Shown here: piece by piece, positions 14,443 to 22,800 of the stretch
How the letters are laid out: each line of letters begins with the position of its first letter
Position numbering within the stretch: the stretch's first letter is position 1
Assembly (NCBI GenBank): GCA_965369805.1
Contig: CBDURG010000016.1
Coordinates: 1 to 23,054 of the forward strand
Reading direction: 5' to 3'
DNA from: JAGLRQ01 sp965369805
Lineage (GTDB): Bacteria > Auribacterota > UBA6266
DNA: 23,054 nucleotides
The notes under the pieces: model-generated
What the model was told of the DNA's origin: nothing
The model's database searches: none
Seen by the model: the letters and a program-made list of their open reading frames with translations, nothing else
Made by a program: the position numbers and the translations under genes

Positions 14443-15606
14443 ATGGCAAAAAGAGATTATTATGAAGTTCTGGGTGCAGGTAGGCACGCGAGCCCTGAAG
14501 AAATAAAGAAGGCCTATAGGAAACTTGCGCTCAAATACCATCCAGACAGGAATCCTGGCAGCAAGGATGCCGAACAGAAATTTAAGGAAGCGGCTGAAGC
14601 GTACGAAGTTTTGAGCGACCCCGAAAAGAAACAGAGGTATGACCAATTTGGGCACAGCGGCATGAAAGGCGCGTTTGGCGGCCATGGTTTTGATATGTCT
14701 GACTTTACACAAGCCCATAGCATGGAGTTTCAGGATATTTTTGATTTATTTGCCGGAGGCGGTGCGGGCGGCGTGTTTAGTTCCTTTTTCGGAGGAGGTT
14801 CCGCGAGGGGCGGCCGTCGCAGCGCATCGCATCGCGGTGAAAGCCTTCAATTTGACTTAAGCATTTCTTTTAATGAAGCTGTTTTTGGTATCAGTAAAGA
14901 GATAAAATTTTATTGTAAAGATACATGTTCAGAATGCGGCGGCAGTGGAGCGGCAAAAGGTTATAACAAAGAACAATGTCCACACTGCGGAGGTGCCGGG
15001 CAGGTAGGTAGTTCTCAGGGTTTTTTTAGTATAAGCAGAACGTGTCCTAAGTGTCTTGGATCCGGTACGATTACTAAAAAACCCTGTAAGTTATGCAGGG
15101 GAGCCGGGCTGGTAGAAAAGTCACACACTATCAAGGTTAAAATTCCCGCGGGGGTTGATACTGGGATCAGATTAAAAAGCGCGGGAGAAGGTTCTTCAGG
15201 TCCTGATAATGGGCTAAAGGGAGATTTATATGTAAGAATACATGTAAAACCACATATGCTTTTCCATAGAGATGGAGATGATATAGTTATGGAGGTGCCG
15301 ATTGACATTGCAACTGCTGCCCTGGGAGGTGAAATAGAAATCCCTACACTTGAGGGAAAAGCTTCTCTTAAAATACCGGCGGGCACCCAGAACGGCAAAG
15401 TTTTCAGGATGAGAGGTAAAGGGGTAAGGAACCTGCAGGGATATGGTGTTGGTGATATGTTTGTAAAGGTTACAATTGAAACCCCTGTAAAGTTAGATTC
15501 CGAAAATAAGAAGCTGTTTTCTGAATTAAAAAGAATTTTCCTTCCTTCATCCAATCCGTCCCAGTCAGCATTTAGAAAAACGGCAGAGAAAATTAAGTGG
15601 AAGTAA
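14443..15606 (+). CDS. dnaJ: Chaperone DnaJ (type I Hsp40)
   Basis: DnaJ delivers substrates to DnaK and stimulates its ATPase. This 387-residue protein has all type I parts in order: J domain (about 4-70) with HPD at 33-35; a Gly/Phe-rich region at 73-125; four zinc-binding C-x2-C-x-G-x-G motifs starting at C162, C179, C201 and C215; and C-terminal substrate-binding domains with FRMRGKGVRNLQGYGVGD. The spacing of the second and third motifs is slightly longer than usual owing to SSQGFFSISR. The ATG has AAGGGTGGG upstream. Its end overlaps the rsmE start by ten bases, indicating one transcript. Confidence 0.96.
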   Translation: MAKRDYYEVLGAGRHASPEEIKKAYRKLALKYHPDRNPGSKDAEQKFKEAAEAYEVLSDPEKKQRYDQFGHSGMKGAFGGHGFDMSDFTQAHSMEFQDIFDLFAGGGAGGVFSSFFGGGSARGGRRSASHRGESLQFDLSISFNEAVFGISKEIKFYCKDTCSECGGSGAAKGYNKEQCPHCGGAGQVGSSQGFFSISRTCPKCLGSGTITKKPCKLCRGAGLVEKSHTIKVKIPAGVDTGIRLKSAGEGSSGPDNGLKGDLYVRIHVKPHMLFHRDGDDIVMEVPIDIATAALGGEIEIPTLEGKASLKIPAGTQNGKVFRMRGKGVRNLQGYGVGDMFVKVTIETPVKLDSENKKLFSELKRIFLPSSNPSQSAFRKTAEKIKWK

Positions 15607-16337
15607 GAAGATTTTTTTCCGAAACAATTACCCGCGCGGGTAGTATCATAAGGCTCGACGCGGTTCAATCCCGCCATATTCTGAAAGTCTTGAGAATAAA
15701 ATCCGGGGAGGAAGTAGAACTTTTCGATGGAAAGGGCAATGTCGCAAGGGCATCTGTGATGAATGTTCCGGACAATATTGTCAGAGTCAGGGTCATGAAT
15801 ATAAAAACCGCGAAATTAAAAGGGGGTTTGGAAATTGATATTGCCCTTGGGGTTTTGAAAGAGAAAGCAATGAATGTGGCCATTCAAAAGCTGTCAGAAC
15901 TCGGGATAAAACGGTTTATTCCGGTTATGTGTGAGTTCTCAGTTCCTGCTTTGAATAATTCTGAAGCTGCCCAAAAAAAAAGAATGAGATGGTGTAGGAT
16001 TTCTCTTGAGTCGGCAAAACAGTGCGGGAGGGCCAACTCTATGGAAATTTTACCTCCGGTAAAGTTTAACGAATTTCTTAAAATGGATTCAGACAGAAAA
16101 TTTTTTGGCAGTATGGCTGTGTCGGAGTTTTTCAAAAGAGATATGTTTAAAGATAATAAAGATAATAATGAAAAGGTGATTTGTGCCGTGGGCCCTGAGG
16201 GAGGATTTAGTGAAAAAGAGGAAGAGGAATTAAAGGTAAACCATTTTACTCCTGTGAGTCTCGGGCTTTATAGATTGAGAGCGGAAACCGCGGCTATAAC
16301 CGCGGCGGCAATTTTGTCCAGCCTTTTAAGAAACTAA
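15597..16337 (+). CDS. rsmE: 16S rRNA m3U1498 methyltransferase RsmE
   Basis: RsmE is a SPOUT-class methyltransferase acting on U1498 of 16S rRNA. The 246 residues are the usual length. The N-terminal PUA-like part begins VRRFFSE, and the C-terminal knotted domain has AVGPEGGFSEKEEEEL (GPEGGF 199-204) and LGLYRLRAETA (LRAETA 227-232), the SAM-binding knot. It starts at GTG 15597 within dnaJ; no nearby ATG fits, and the resulting N-terminus matches the family well. It is known as yqeU in Bacillus, where it also lies downstream of dnaJ. Confidence 0.94.
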   Translation: MEVRRFFSETITRAGSIIRLDAVQSRHILKVLRIKSGEEVELFDGKGNVARASVMNVPDNIVRVRVMNIKTAKLKGGLEIDIALGVLKEKAMNVAIQKLSELGIKRFIPVMCEFSVPALNNSEAAQKKRMRWCRISLESAKQCGRANSMEILPPVKFNEFLKMDSDRKFFGSMAVSEFFKRDMFKDNKDNNEKVICAVGPEGGFSEKEEEELKVNHFTPVSLGLYRLRAETAAITAAAILSSLLRN

Positions 16338-16341
16338 TTTA

Positions 16342-17661
16342 ATGCTTACATTCCTAATAAAGACATTTGGCTGCAAAGTCAACCAGTATGATTCTCAGAC
16401 AATAAGAGAAATTCTTCGCCGTAACGGATTTACTGAGTTTGAAATGGGTTTATCCGGACAGCCTTCACTAATTATTGTGAACGGATGCACTGTAACGTGC
16501 CAAAGTGACGCGAAAGTAAGGGCAGCGTTAAGAAAGTTTAACAGGGTGTATCCCAGCGCAAAATTGATACTTACCGGTTGTTCCGCTGTAAACCCGCATT
16601 TTGAGCTTCCATGCTTGCCTGCCCTTAGGAATCTGAAAGATTCCAAGGACTTTAAGTCCCGGGAATTCTACGAATTCCTCGGGGCCGGAAGAAAAGATAT
16701 AAATTATATTACCGTTAAAAAAGAGAAATTCCCAGAGATTATTTCAATGTTTTTCGATGCGGTTAAAGATGAAATTAAGATGCTAGCCGGATTTAAAAAC
16801 AGGACCAGGGCATTTTTAAAGGTTCAGGAAGGTTGTGACAGTTTTTGTACGTATTGCATTGTGCCGTATGTCCGGGGAAAACCACAAAGCCGGCCATTTG
16901 AAAATATCGTAACTGAAGCCGAAAACCTTGTTAATGCCGGTTTTGGGGAAATTGTTATTACTGGAATCCATGTAGCAAAATACTATGATTCCCAATACGG
17001 TAGTTTGACAAAATTACTTGAGAGAATCTCAAGGATTCAAAATTTAAAAAGGATAAGAATAAGCTCTATAGAACTTTCCAGTAATTTGGACGAACTTATT
17101 GAGCTTTTTTCAACAGGTAAGCCGTTTTGCCCTCATTTCCACATTCCACTGCAGAGTGGTTCGGATAACGTTCTAAGAATGATGGGCCGCAAATATACTT
17201 ATGGGGATTATTTAAGACAGATAGACAGGATAAGGAAGGCAGTCAAAAATGTAACACTTTCAACAGACCTTATTGTAGGTTTTCCGGGAGAGACTGAAGA
17301 TGATTACAGGATGTCCCTGGATGCTTTGAGAGATCTGGGCTTTATCAGGGTGCATGTTTTTCCCTATAGTCCGAGGAAAGGAACTGTTTCTTATGAGTAT
17401 CCTGACAGGATTTCCGGTAAGATAATTAAAAAAAGGGTAAAAGAAGCAATAGATGTGTCTCAAATAACTGCTGATGATATAAAAAGAAGCTGGCTGGGAA
17501 AAGAAGTTGAAATCCTTGTGGAAGGGAAAGGTGAAGGATTTTCTGATAATTATATGAGGGTCTTGGTTGATAATCAGTCTAATAAAGCCCTGGCGGCAAA
17601 TTCTATTGTAAATGTCAAATTAAGGGAAATAGACGATTCGGGTAACTTTTTCGCGAAATAA
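16342..17661 (+). CDS. mtaB: tRNA t6A37 methylthiotransferase MtaB
   Basis: MtaB is a radical-SAM enzyme that adds methylthio to t6A37 of tRNAs reading ANN codons, using two iron-sulfur clusters. The 439 residues show the N-terminal MTTase domain with cysteines 11 (TFGCKVNQYDS), 49 (NGCTVTC) and 80 (TGCSAVN), then the radical-SAM C-x3-C-x2-C at C165, C169 and C172 (EGCDSFCTYCIVPYVRG), GFPGETEDD, and a C-terminal TRAM-like region. The KVNQYDS form following the first cysteine favours MtaB over MiaB. It starts four bases after rsmE, without a strong ribosome site. The rsmE-mtaB order matches yqeU-yqeV of Bacillus. Confidence 0.9.
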   Translation: MLTFLIKTFGCKVNQYDSQTIREILRRNGFTEFEMGLSGQPSLIIVNGCTVTCQSDAKVRAALRKFNRVYPSAKLILTGCSAVNPHFELPCLPALRNLKDSKDFKSREFYEFLGAGRKDINYITVKKEKFPEIISMFFDAVKDEIKMLAGFKNRTRAFLKVQEGCDSFCTYCIVPYVRGKPQSRPFENIVTEAENLVNAGFGEIVITGIHVAKYYDSQYGSLTKLLERISRIQNLKRIRISSIELSSNLDELIELFSTGKPFCPHFHIPLQSGSDNVLRMMGRKYTYGDYLRQIDRIRKAVKNVTLSTDLIVGFPGETEDDYRMSLDALRDLGFIRVHVFPYSPRKGTVSYEYPDRISGKIIKKRVKEAIDVSQITADDIKRSWLGKEVEILVEGKGEGFSDNYMRVLVDNQSNKALAANSIVNVKLREIDDSGNFFAK

Positions 17662-17784
17662 TCCATAATGACGCGGATGGAGGCATAACGGTAGTGAAAC
17701 TAAAAAATATAATAGAAAACGGAGTGTGAAAAAGTATTTTGTCGACGGCAAATAAAAATTTCTACTTGACAGGTAGCATTTTGG

Positions 17785-18085
17785 TTTGATACTTTTAACA
17801 TTAGTACCTTAGCCAACGTGTACATGTGCGTAACAAAGACAGAGGGTTATGAGCATAATAAAAATAAAAGAGGAAAATTATCAGCCCAATCTAATCGTCC
17901 GCAGTGTGAGAAGAAAAATTTCCTTGGCTTTTACATTAATCGCTCCCGTATTGGATCCCCATGTTTTCCCCATAATTAAAAGTTTATCTCATTTTAAAAC
18001 TTCTTTAACTACGATTAAACCTTCTTTGGAAAATATTGGTGAGCGGGTTGTTAGATTAATGATAAGAGAATTTTCGGGCGCTTGA
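17785..18085 (+). pseudogene. Decayed LacI-family transcriptional regulator
   Basis: The open frame from 17849 to 18085 (78 codons) reads YQPNLIVRSVRRKISLAF near its start, which matches the end of a LacI headpiece (family pattern Y-x-P-N-x-x-A-R-S-L-R), then a stretch like the start of the sugar-binding domain (residues 27-45). It jumps directly to SLTTIKPSLENIGERVVRLM, which matches the far C-terminus of the same family (LTT-I/V-x6-G-x-x-A). About 230 residues of the binding domain are missing. In-frame codons just upstream read RQRVM, as in the LacI hinge helix, but a stop at 17831 cuts the frame. A neighbouring frame reads ISTLA and VTKT, reminiscent of the recognition helix. I infer frameshifts plus a large deletion. 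It may once have regulated the downstream secreted-glycan locus. Confidence 0.6.
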
Positions 18086-18162
18086 AATATAATATTTTTT
18101 GCGTTTTTTATTACACGAGTACATAACTATATAATTTAGAAGCATCAATCAGGGGGGAGAAA

Positions 18163-18750
18163 ATGAACAGAATGTGTTTGTTGAATCTATTGTTTGTTGC
18201 TGTGGCGCTTGTTGCTTTTCCTGTAACTTCTCAAGCCAATCTTCTTGAGAATCCCGATTTTGAAACAGGTGATTTTACCGGATGGGAAAAAGCTATGAAC
18301 AGTGTTAGTAGTTGGGGAGATGCCTGGATTTGGGAAGATGCTGGAGACCATTCCGGCGATATACATTCCGGCACATATTGTATAGGCGCTGGGATGGGCG
18401 GCGGAAATCCGGAAGGTACTGTATCTGTGTGGCAGGACGTGAATATAAGAGGGGAATGCCAAGAGGGGGATGTAATTACTTTCTCCGCGTGGACAAAAGG
18501 TGATGGTGATTTTGTGTCCGGCGGCACAGCCTGGCTGGAGCTTGAGTTTAAAGACTCCGGGCTTAATGTTATTAAAACTTATAAGACCACCCCGCGAAAT
18601 GGTGTCTATGACTATGTAAAGGATGAGCTTTCTTGTCCGGTACCTGAAGGCGCGGTTTATGTTTCCGCTGTTTTTGTTGTTTACAGTTTTGGAGGAAGCG
18701 TTGGCATGGATGACGCTTCACTTACTATTAATTCTAAACCCGTGATTTAG
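18163..18750 (+). CDS. Secreted beta-sandwich-like protein, paralogue of next gene, no PEP-CTERM tail
   Basis: This 195-residue protein has a signal peptide (1-25, cleavage near S-Q-A/N) followed at once by NLLENPDFETGDFTGWEKA, the opening of a CBM4/9-like or PEP-CTERM-associated beta-sandwich domain. The core has GDVITFSAWTKGDGDF (102-117), a LELEFKD strand (125-131) and a final GMDDASLTI (181-189). It aligns end to end with the next protein, but stops at NSKPVI where that one continues into a PEP-CTERM tail; bases after the stop show no remnant of a tail. A strong ribosome site AGGGGGGAGA precedes the ATG. It is probably released or held by another partner. Sugar binding is inference from fold-like pattern only. 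Confidence 0.82.
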   Translation: MNRMCLLNLLFVAVALVAFPVTSQANLLENPDFETGDFTGWEKAMNSVSSWGDAWIWEDAGDHSGDIHSGTYCIGAGMGGGNPEGTVSVWQDVNIRGECQEGDVITFSAWTKGDGDFVSGGTAWLELEFKDSGLNVIKTYKTTPRNGVYDYVKDELSCPVPEGAVYVSAVFVVYSFGGSVGMDDASLTINSKPVI

Positions 18751-18768
18751 GGTTGAAATAGAAAATAG

Positions 18769-18794
18769 AAAGATAGTGGAAATGCGCTATCTTT
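18769..18794 (+). terminator. Weak intergenic hairpin between the paralogues
   Basis: AAAGATAG at 18769-18776 pairs with CTATCTTT at 18787-18794 across a ten-base loop, with only one further T before sequence turns A-rich. It may be a partial terminator or an RNA-stabilising stem in the 69-base gap. Confidence 0.35.
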
Positions 18795-18819
18795 TCAAAA
18801 AAGAAAGGGGGTGAAATAA

Positions 18820-19443
18820 ATGAAAAAATTGTATTTAGCAACATTGATTCTTGCTGCAGTAATGCTCGCAGTGGTTCCATCATCTGCTCAGGCGAATTTG
18901 CTTACCAATCCTGGCTTTGAAACAGCTGATTTTACAGGGTGGAGTAAAGCTGGTGACATCATTAATGGTTGGGGAGATAGCTGGGTGTGGACTGATGGAA
19001 GACAACGCTCAGGAACAGCTTGCATAGGTTCAGGTGTGGGCGGAGAAAATCCCGAAGGCACTCTGTTTCTCTGGCAGGATGTATCCGACATTAATGGAGG
19101 TGACTTGGTTTCCTTTTCTGCTTGGACGATGGGTGATAGTGATTTTACATCTGACGGTTTAGCTAAGTTAAAGCTTGAATTTAAGGATGACACCAATACC
19201 ATACTTGCGGCTTATGAAACTACTGGCAGAAGCGGTGCATATGCCTATGCTCAGGATATGTTAACTTATGCTGCACCTGTAGGCACTACTAAGGCAACCG
19301 GAGTTTTCCAGGTTTATAGCAAAGGTGGAAGCGCCGGTATAGACGATACTTCGTTGACGGTTGTTCCGGAACCAACCAGCTTGCTTTTGCTTGGTTCAGG
19401 ATTGATAGGTCTGCTCGGATTCGCATGGAGAAAACGCAAATAA
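18820..19443 (+). CDS. PEP-CTERM sorting domain protein
   Basis: The 207 residues comprise a signal peptide (1-25), a module opening NLLTNPGFETADFTGWSKAG, a core GDLVSFSAWTMGDSDF with KLKLEFKD, and GIDDTSLTVV. The PEP-CTERM tail runs from 183 to 207: VPEPTSLLLLGSGLIG, further hydrophobic residues, then the basic WRKRK end. Such tails direct proteins to an exosortase, which cleaves them at the cell envelope, often in organisms making exopolysaccharide. No exosortase gene is in the window. The ATG at 18820 has GAAAGGGGG upstream. It is a tandem paralogue of the preceding gene and shares its module with the following GH2 protein. Confidence 0.9.
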   Translation: MKKLYLATLILAAVMLAVVPSSAQANLLTNPGFETADFTGWSKAGDIINGWGDSWVWTDGRQRSGTACIGSGVGGENPEGTLFLWQDVSDINGGDLVSFSAWTMGDSDFTSDGLAKLKLEFKDDTNTILAAYETTGRSGAYAYAQDMLTYAAPVGTTKATGVFQVYSKGGSAGIDDTSLTVVPEPTSLLLLGSGLIGLLGFAWRKRK

Positions 19444-19488
19444 AACTAAGCTGAATCAGCTTATGGTTTATTTGTCAGATGTAAAAAA

Positions 19489-19534
19489 GCAAGGGTCTCG
19501 ATCTATATAGCAGCATTTAGTTCGGGGCCCTTGC
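19489..19534. terminator. Long hairpin in the 19444-19810 gap
   Basis: Bases 19489-19501 pair with 19522-19534 in a 13-bp stem (two G-U pairs, GCAAGGG/CCCTTGC at the base) around a 20-base loop. On the minus strand it is followed by six T, a proper terminator for leftward transcription; on the plus strand no T run follows. The rest of the 367-base gap is AT-rich without a gene. Confidence 0.5.
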
Positions 19535-19685
19535 ATATAAAGACACTAATTTATAATAAAGTCCATAGCTGCCCAAATTAAAAGCCGTGTCTCAAAAATG
19601 TTTAACCAATATAAGGAAACGAAATAAAAGGATTTTATCCGTATTAAATAATGTGGAACATAGAAATATTCAGAGTAGGATTAGC

Positions 19686-19713
19686 TTAAAAATAAGACAA
19701 AATTAATTATAAT
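19686..19713 (+). promoter_or_regulatory. Possible promoter of the GH2 gene
   Basis: A perfect -10 TATAAT at 19708-19713 has TTAAAA (four of six) 16 bases upstream at 19686-19691. The surroundings are so AT-rich that chance is likely. A tandem ten-base repeat TTTTTAACAA lies downstream at 19776-19795, before the ATG. Confidence 0.3.
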
Positions 19714-19775
19714 TTTAATAAATTTTATTTTAGCGAATAGTTTTATATTTAGATAAAAAGTAAGCAGTAAAACAT

Positions 19776-19795
19776 TTTTTAACAATTTTTAACAA
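19776..19795 (+). repeat. Tandem 10-base repeat before GH2 start
   Basis: TTTTTAACAA occurs twice back to back, one helical turn apart, 15 bases before the ATG at 19811. It could be an operator half-site pair, or chance in AT-rich DNA. Confidence 0.5.
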
Positions 19796-19810
19796 TAAGG
19801 GTAAGAGGAA

Positions 19811-22800
19811 ATGAAAAAAAGATGGTTGGTTGGCGTTTCGGTTATTGCGGTCGTATTTATGTCTTTGCTATTTTTGCCGGAGCATGCTTTTTCGGGCACA
19901 AATATTTTGCAAAACTACAGTTTTGAAGATAACGAGGGCTGGGCCGGTAAAGCTGATTATTGGGAAAGAGGCGGCAATACGTCTGTTGGGGGGACAATTG
20001 AGGCCAATGCTTATCAGGGTTATTGGACATTTAATATAGGAAATGATTACGGGCCTGAGAATGCCGGAGCTTATACTCTTCAGGTTTTGCTTGATTCCGA
20101 TAATCCTGGTAATCTATATCCTGTTACCCATGGAGACAGGGTTATTTTTACCATGTGGATAATGGGGGAAGAAAGTTATACAGGAAATGCCCTTCTTAAA
20201 GTTGAATTTTTTGATTACGATAGACGATATGGATATGAGCGCGGTCCTTTACAAACTTTTACCAGCAACATCCATACAGGAAAATTCAGCTATCTTAAGG
20301 AGATGGTAACCTGTCTTATTCCGGACGGCACAGTTAGTATAGCTGTAGTTTGTTCAAGTGAATCTATGGATACGGGCTCCGGAAATTCAGCGGTTAATTT
20401 TGATAACGGCACAGTGGAGGTAATCGCGGAAGAGAACTGGTTGCTTAACAGTGGGTTTGAAGATAATACCGGCTGGGGCGGGGATGCTGATTACTGGCTG
20501 AAGGGTGGTAATGCCGTATCCAATGGAACTATTGAAGCTAATGCTCATCAAGGCAGTTGGGCGTTCAACATAGGTAATGATTATGGCCCGGCAAATGCCG
20601 GTGGATACTGCCTTCAGATCCTTCGCGACCCGAATAATCCTGACAATCTCTGCCCTGTTAATCCCGGAGAAATATTTACTTTTACTATGTGGATGAAGGG
20701 AGAGGCGAATTATGCGGGTAATGCTTTTCTTAAATTAGAGTTTTATGATAATGGTGACAATCTTTTAGAAACCTTTATGAGCATTAGCCATACAGGGGGG
20801 TTTGATTATCTTCAGGAAACAGTAACCGGTGTCGCGTCAGAGGATGCGGTTAAGGCACTTTTAGTTTGCTCAAGCGAGGGTATGGAAACAGGTTCGGGTT
20901 ATTCAGCGGTGAACTTTGACGATGGATGCGTTTTGATACAGGCACCTATCACGGCCAAAGAGACAATTGACCTTAACGGCATCTGGCAGATTGCGCCTAC
21001 CGTGACTGAGTTGCCTCCGCTGGACTCAGACTATACCCGTGCTGTTAATGTTCCGGGCCTGGTTGATTTAGCTGTTCCAGCTATTGATAATGTTAAGGAT
21101 TGTTGGGCCTATGATTATTTCTGGTACAAAAAGACTTTTACTTTAACCCCTTCTCAATCCCATAGTTATGCATTTTTAAAAATAGACCAGGCAAGGTATG
21201 TAACTGATGTTTGGTTAAACAGAATTCATATCGGCAACTATATAGGCTGTTTTACTTCTCATAAATATGATGCTTCAGAAGTGATAAATTATAATGGCGA
21301 AAATGAACTCATTGTCAGGGTAAGCCAAAAGAGACTTTTGCCTACTTACAGTGCTGTGGGCTATGATTATGAAGAAGACACCTGGGTTCCCGGTATCTGG
21401 GGCGATATTTCTTTAAGTCTGCTTAGCAATCCTATTATAGAGAGGGTTCAGATAATTCCCCATATTGATGCTGGTATAGCCGAGGCCAGAATAACGGTAA
21501 AAAATCTGAACTTTTCGGCCTATGACATTTCCCTTTCTGCCCAGGTTTTTAAGAAGTCCGGGGGCAGTTCTGCTTCAGAAGAAATTATTGAGAGTTTCAG
21601 CCTTTCCCCTTATGAAGAGGCCACCTTTAATCTTGAGGTGCCTATATCCGCCGTAAATCTTTGGTCGCCGGATAATCCTTTTCTCTATGATTTGGTTTCT
21701 AAAATAGAATTTGCGGGAGCAGAGACAGATAATTTAACCACCACCTTCGGTATGAGAGAATTTAAGATAGTTGGCTCAGACTTTTATCTGAACAATCACC
21801 GGATTTTATTAACGGGAGGCAATATTTGTTTCCACAGATTTCTCTCCGACCCTGACAGGGCTGACCGCCCCTGGGATGATGACTGGATAAAAGCGGTATT
21901 AATAGATATCCCGAAGGCATATAACTTTAACTTTTTTCGGATGCATATGGGCCACGCTAATAACAAGTGGTATGACATTGCCGACGAACACGGTATTTTA
22001 CTTGAAGATGAATGGGGATTTCGCGCTCCGGTTAAATATCCCTATGAATGGCAGCCGGGCGGTTCTGGTTATGGCTCTGAAGATCAGATAAGAAGGGAGT
22101 TTACCCAGTGGATTTATGACAATTGTAACCACCCCAGCATTATTATCTGGGACGCCCAGAATGAACCCCACGATGACGGATATCAGAGCAGGGACATTAT
22201 CAGCGATATAATTATACCGGAGATGAAAGAAGTTGATCCTACCCGGCCATGGGAGTGCGGTATAAATGCCAACGTTGACTTTGAGCCCGGCGGCTGGAAT
22301 CCCATAGACTTTGCCGAGGACCATCCGTATATATATTCTATGGGTCCGGTTTTAAACGATCAGCCCTTTGGGTATGCCCGTTCCATAGATGGCATGAGAG
22401 ATAGTGAAGAGCCTACTTTATTAAATGAGTACCTTTGGTTCTGGTTAAACAGTGAGGGCGAAGCCGTTGGTTTTACTATGGGTGTCCTGTCACGCTGGCT
22501 GGGCAAAAATATTAGTGCCGAGGAGTGTATGGAGCATCAGTCCTTAATTGCCTCAGACCTTACTGAATTGTGGAGGAGGCTGGACATAGACGGTGTGGCG
22601 CCTTTTTGTTACTTAAGCAGCTCAGAAGCAGGTACTACAAACTGGCTTACCGACGTTATAGACCCCTCACCCGAAAAAGTACTGCCCGTTATGCATGCTT
22701 TGAAAGACGCCTATGCCCCCTTTGGCGTAAGCATTGAACTTTGGGACAGGCACTTTTTTGCGTCTGAGACGAGGGATATAAATGTCTATATCTTTAATGA

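Noticed and set aside
13735..14718. Long minus-strand open frame (327 codons) opposite grpE and dnaJ
   Set aside because: It runs antisense to two certain chaperone genes. Its Phe/Ile-rich product mirrors the Lys/Glu-rich coding of grpE, and it has no family resemblance.
15015..15677. Minus-strand open frame of 220 codons across the dnaJ/rsmE junction
   Set aside because: Antisense to two confidently assigned genes; proline- and serine-rich shadow product without motifs.
17694..17729. Eleven-codon frame GTG to TGA after a GGAGG-like site (17679-17684)
   Set aside because: Too short to support as a gene and without any recognisable similarity. It may be a chance frame or the start of a lost gene.
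17766..17793. Promoter-like TTGACA (17766-17771) and GATACT (17788-17793), 16 bases apart
   Set aside because: The -10 is only four of six, and the sequence overlaps what appears to be decayed LacI coding sequence, so it is not called. It could still drive the downstream secreted genes.
17814..17828. Near-palindrome around GTGTACATGTG, possible operator
   Set aside because: The arms match imperfectly, and the bases lie in the likely degenerate HTH-coding part of the LacI relic, so no operator is claimed.
19450..19464. Inverted repeat AAGCTGA/TCAGCTT after the PEP-CTERM gene as terminator
   Set aside because: Only a one-base centre and no T run after it, so it cannot form a normal terminator loop.
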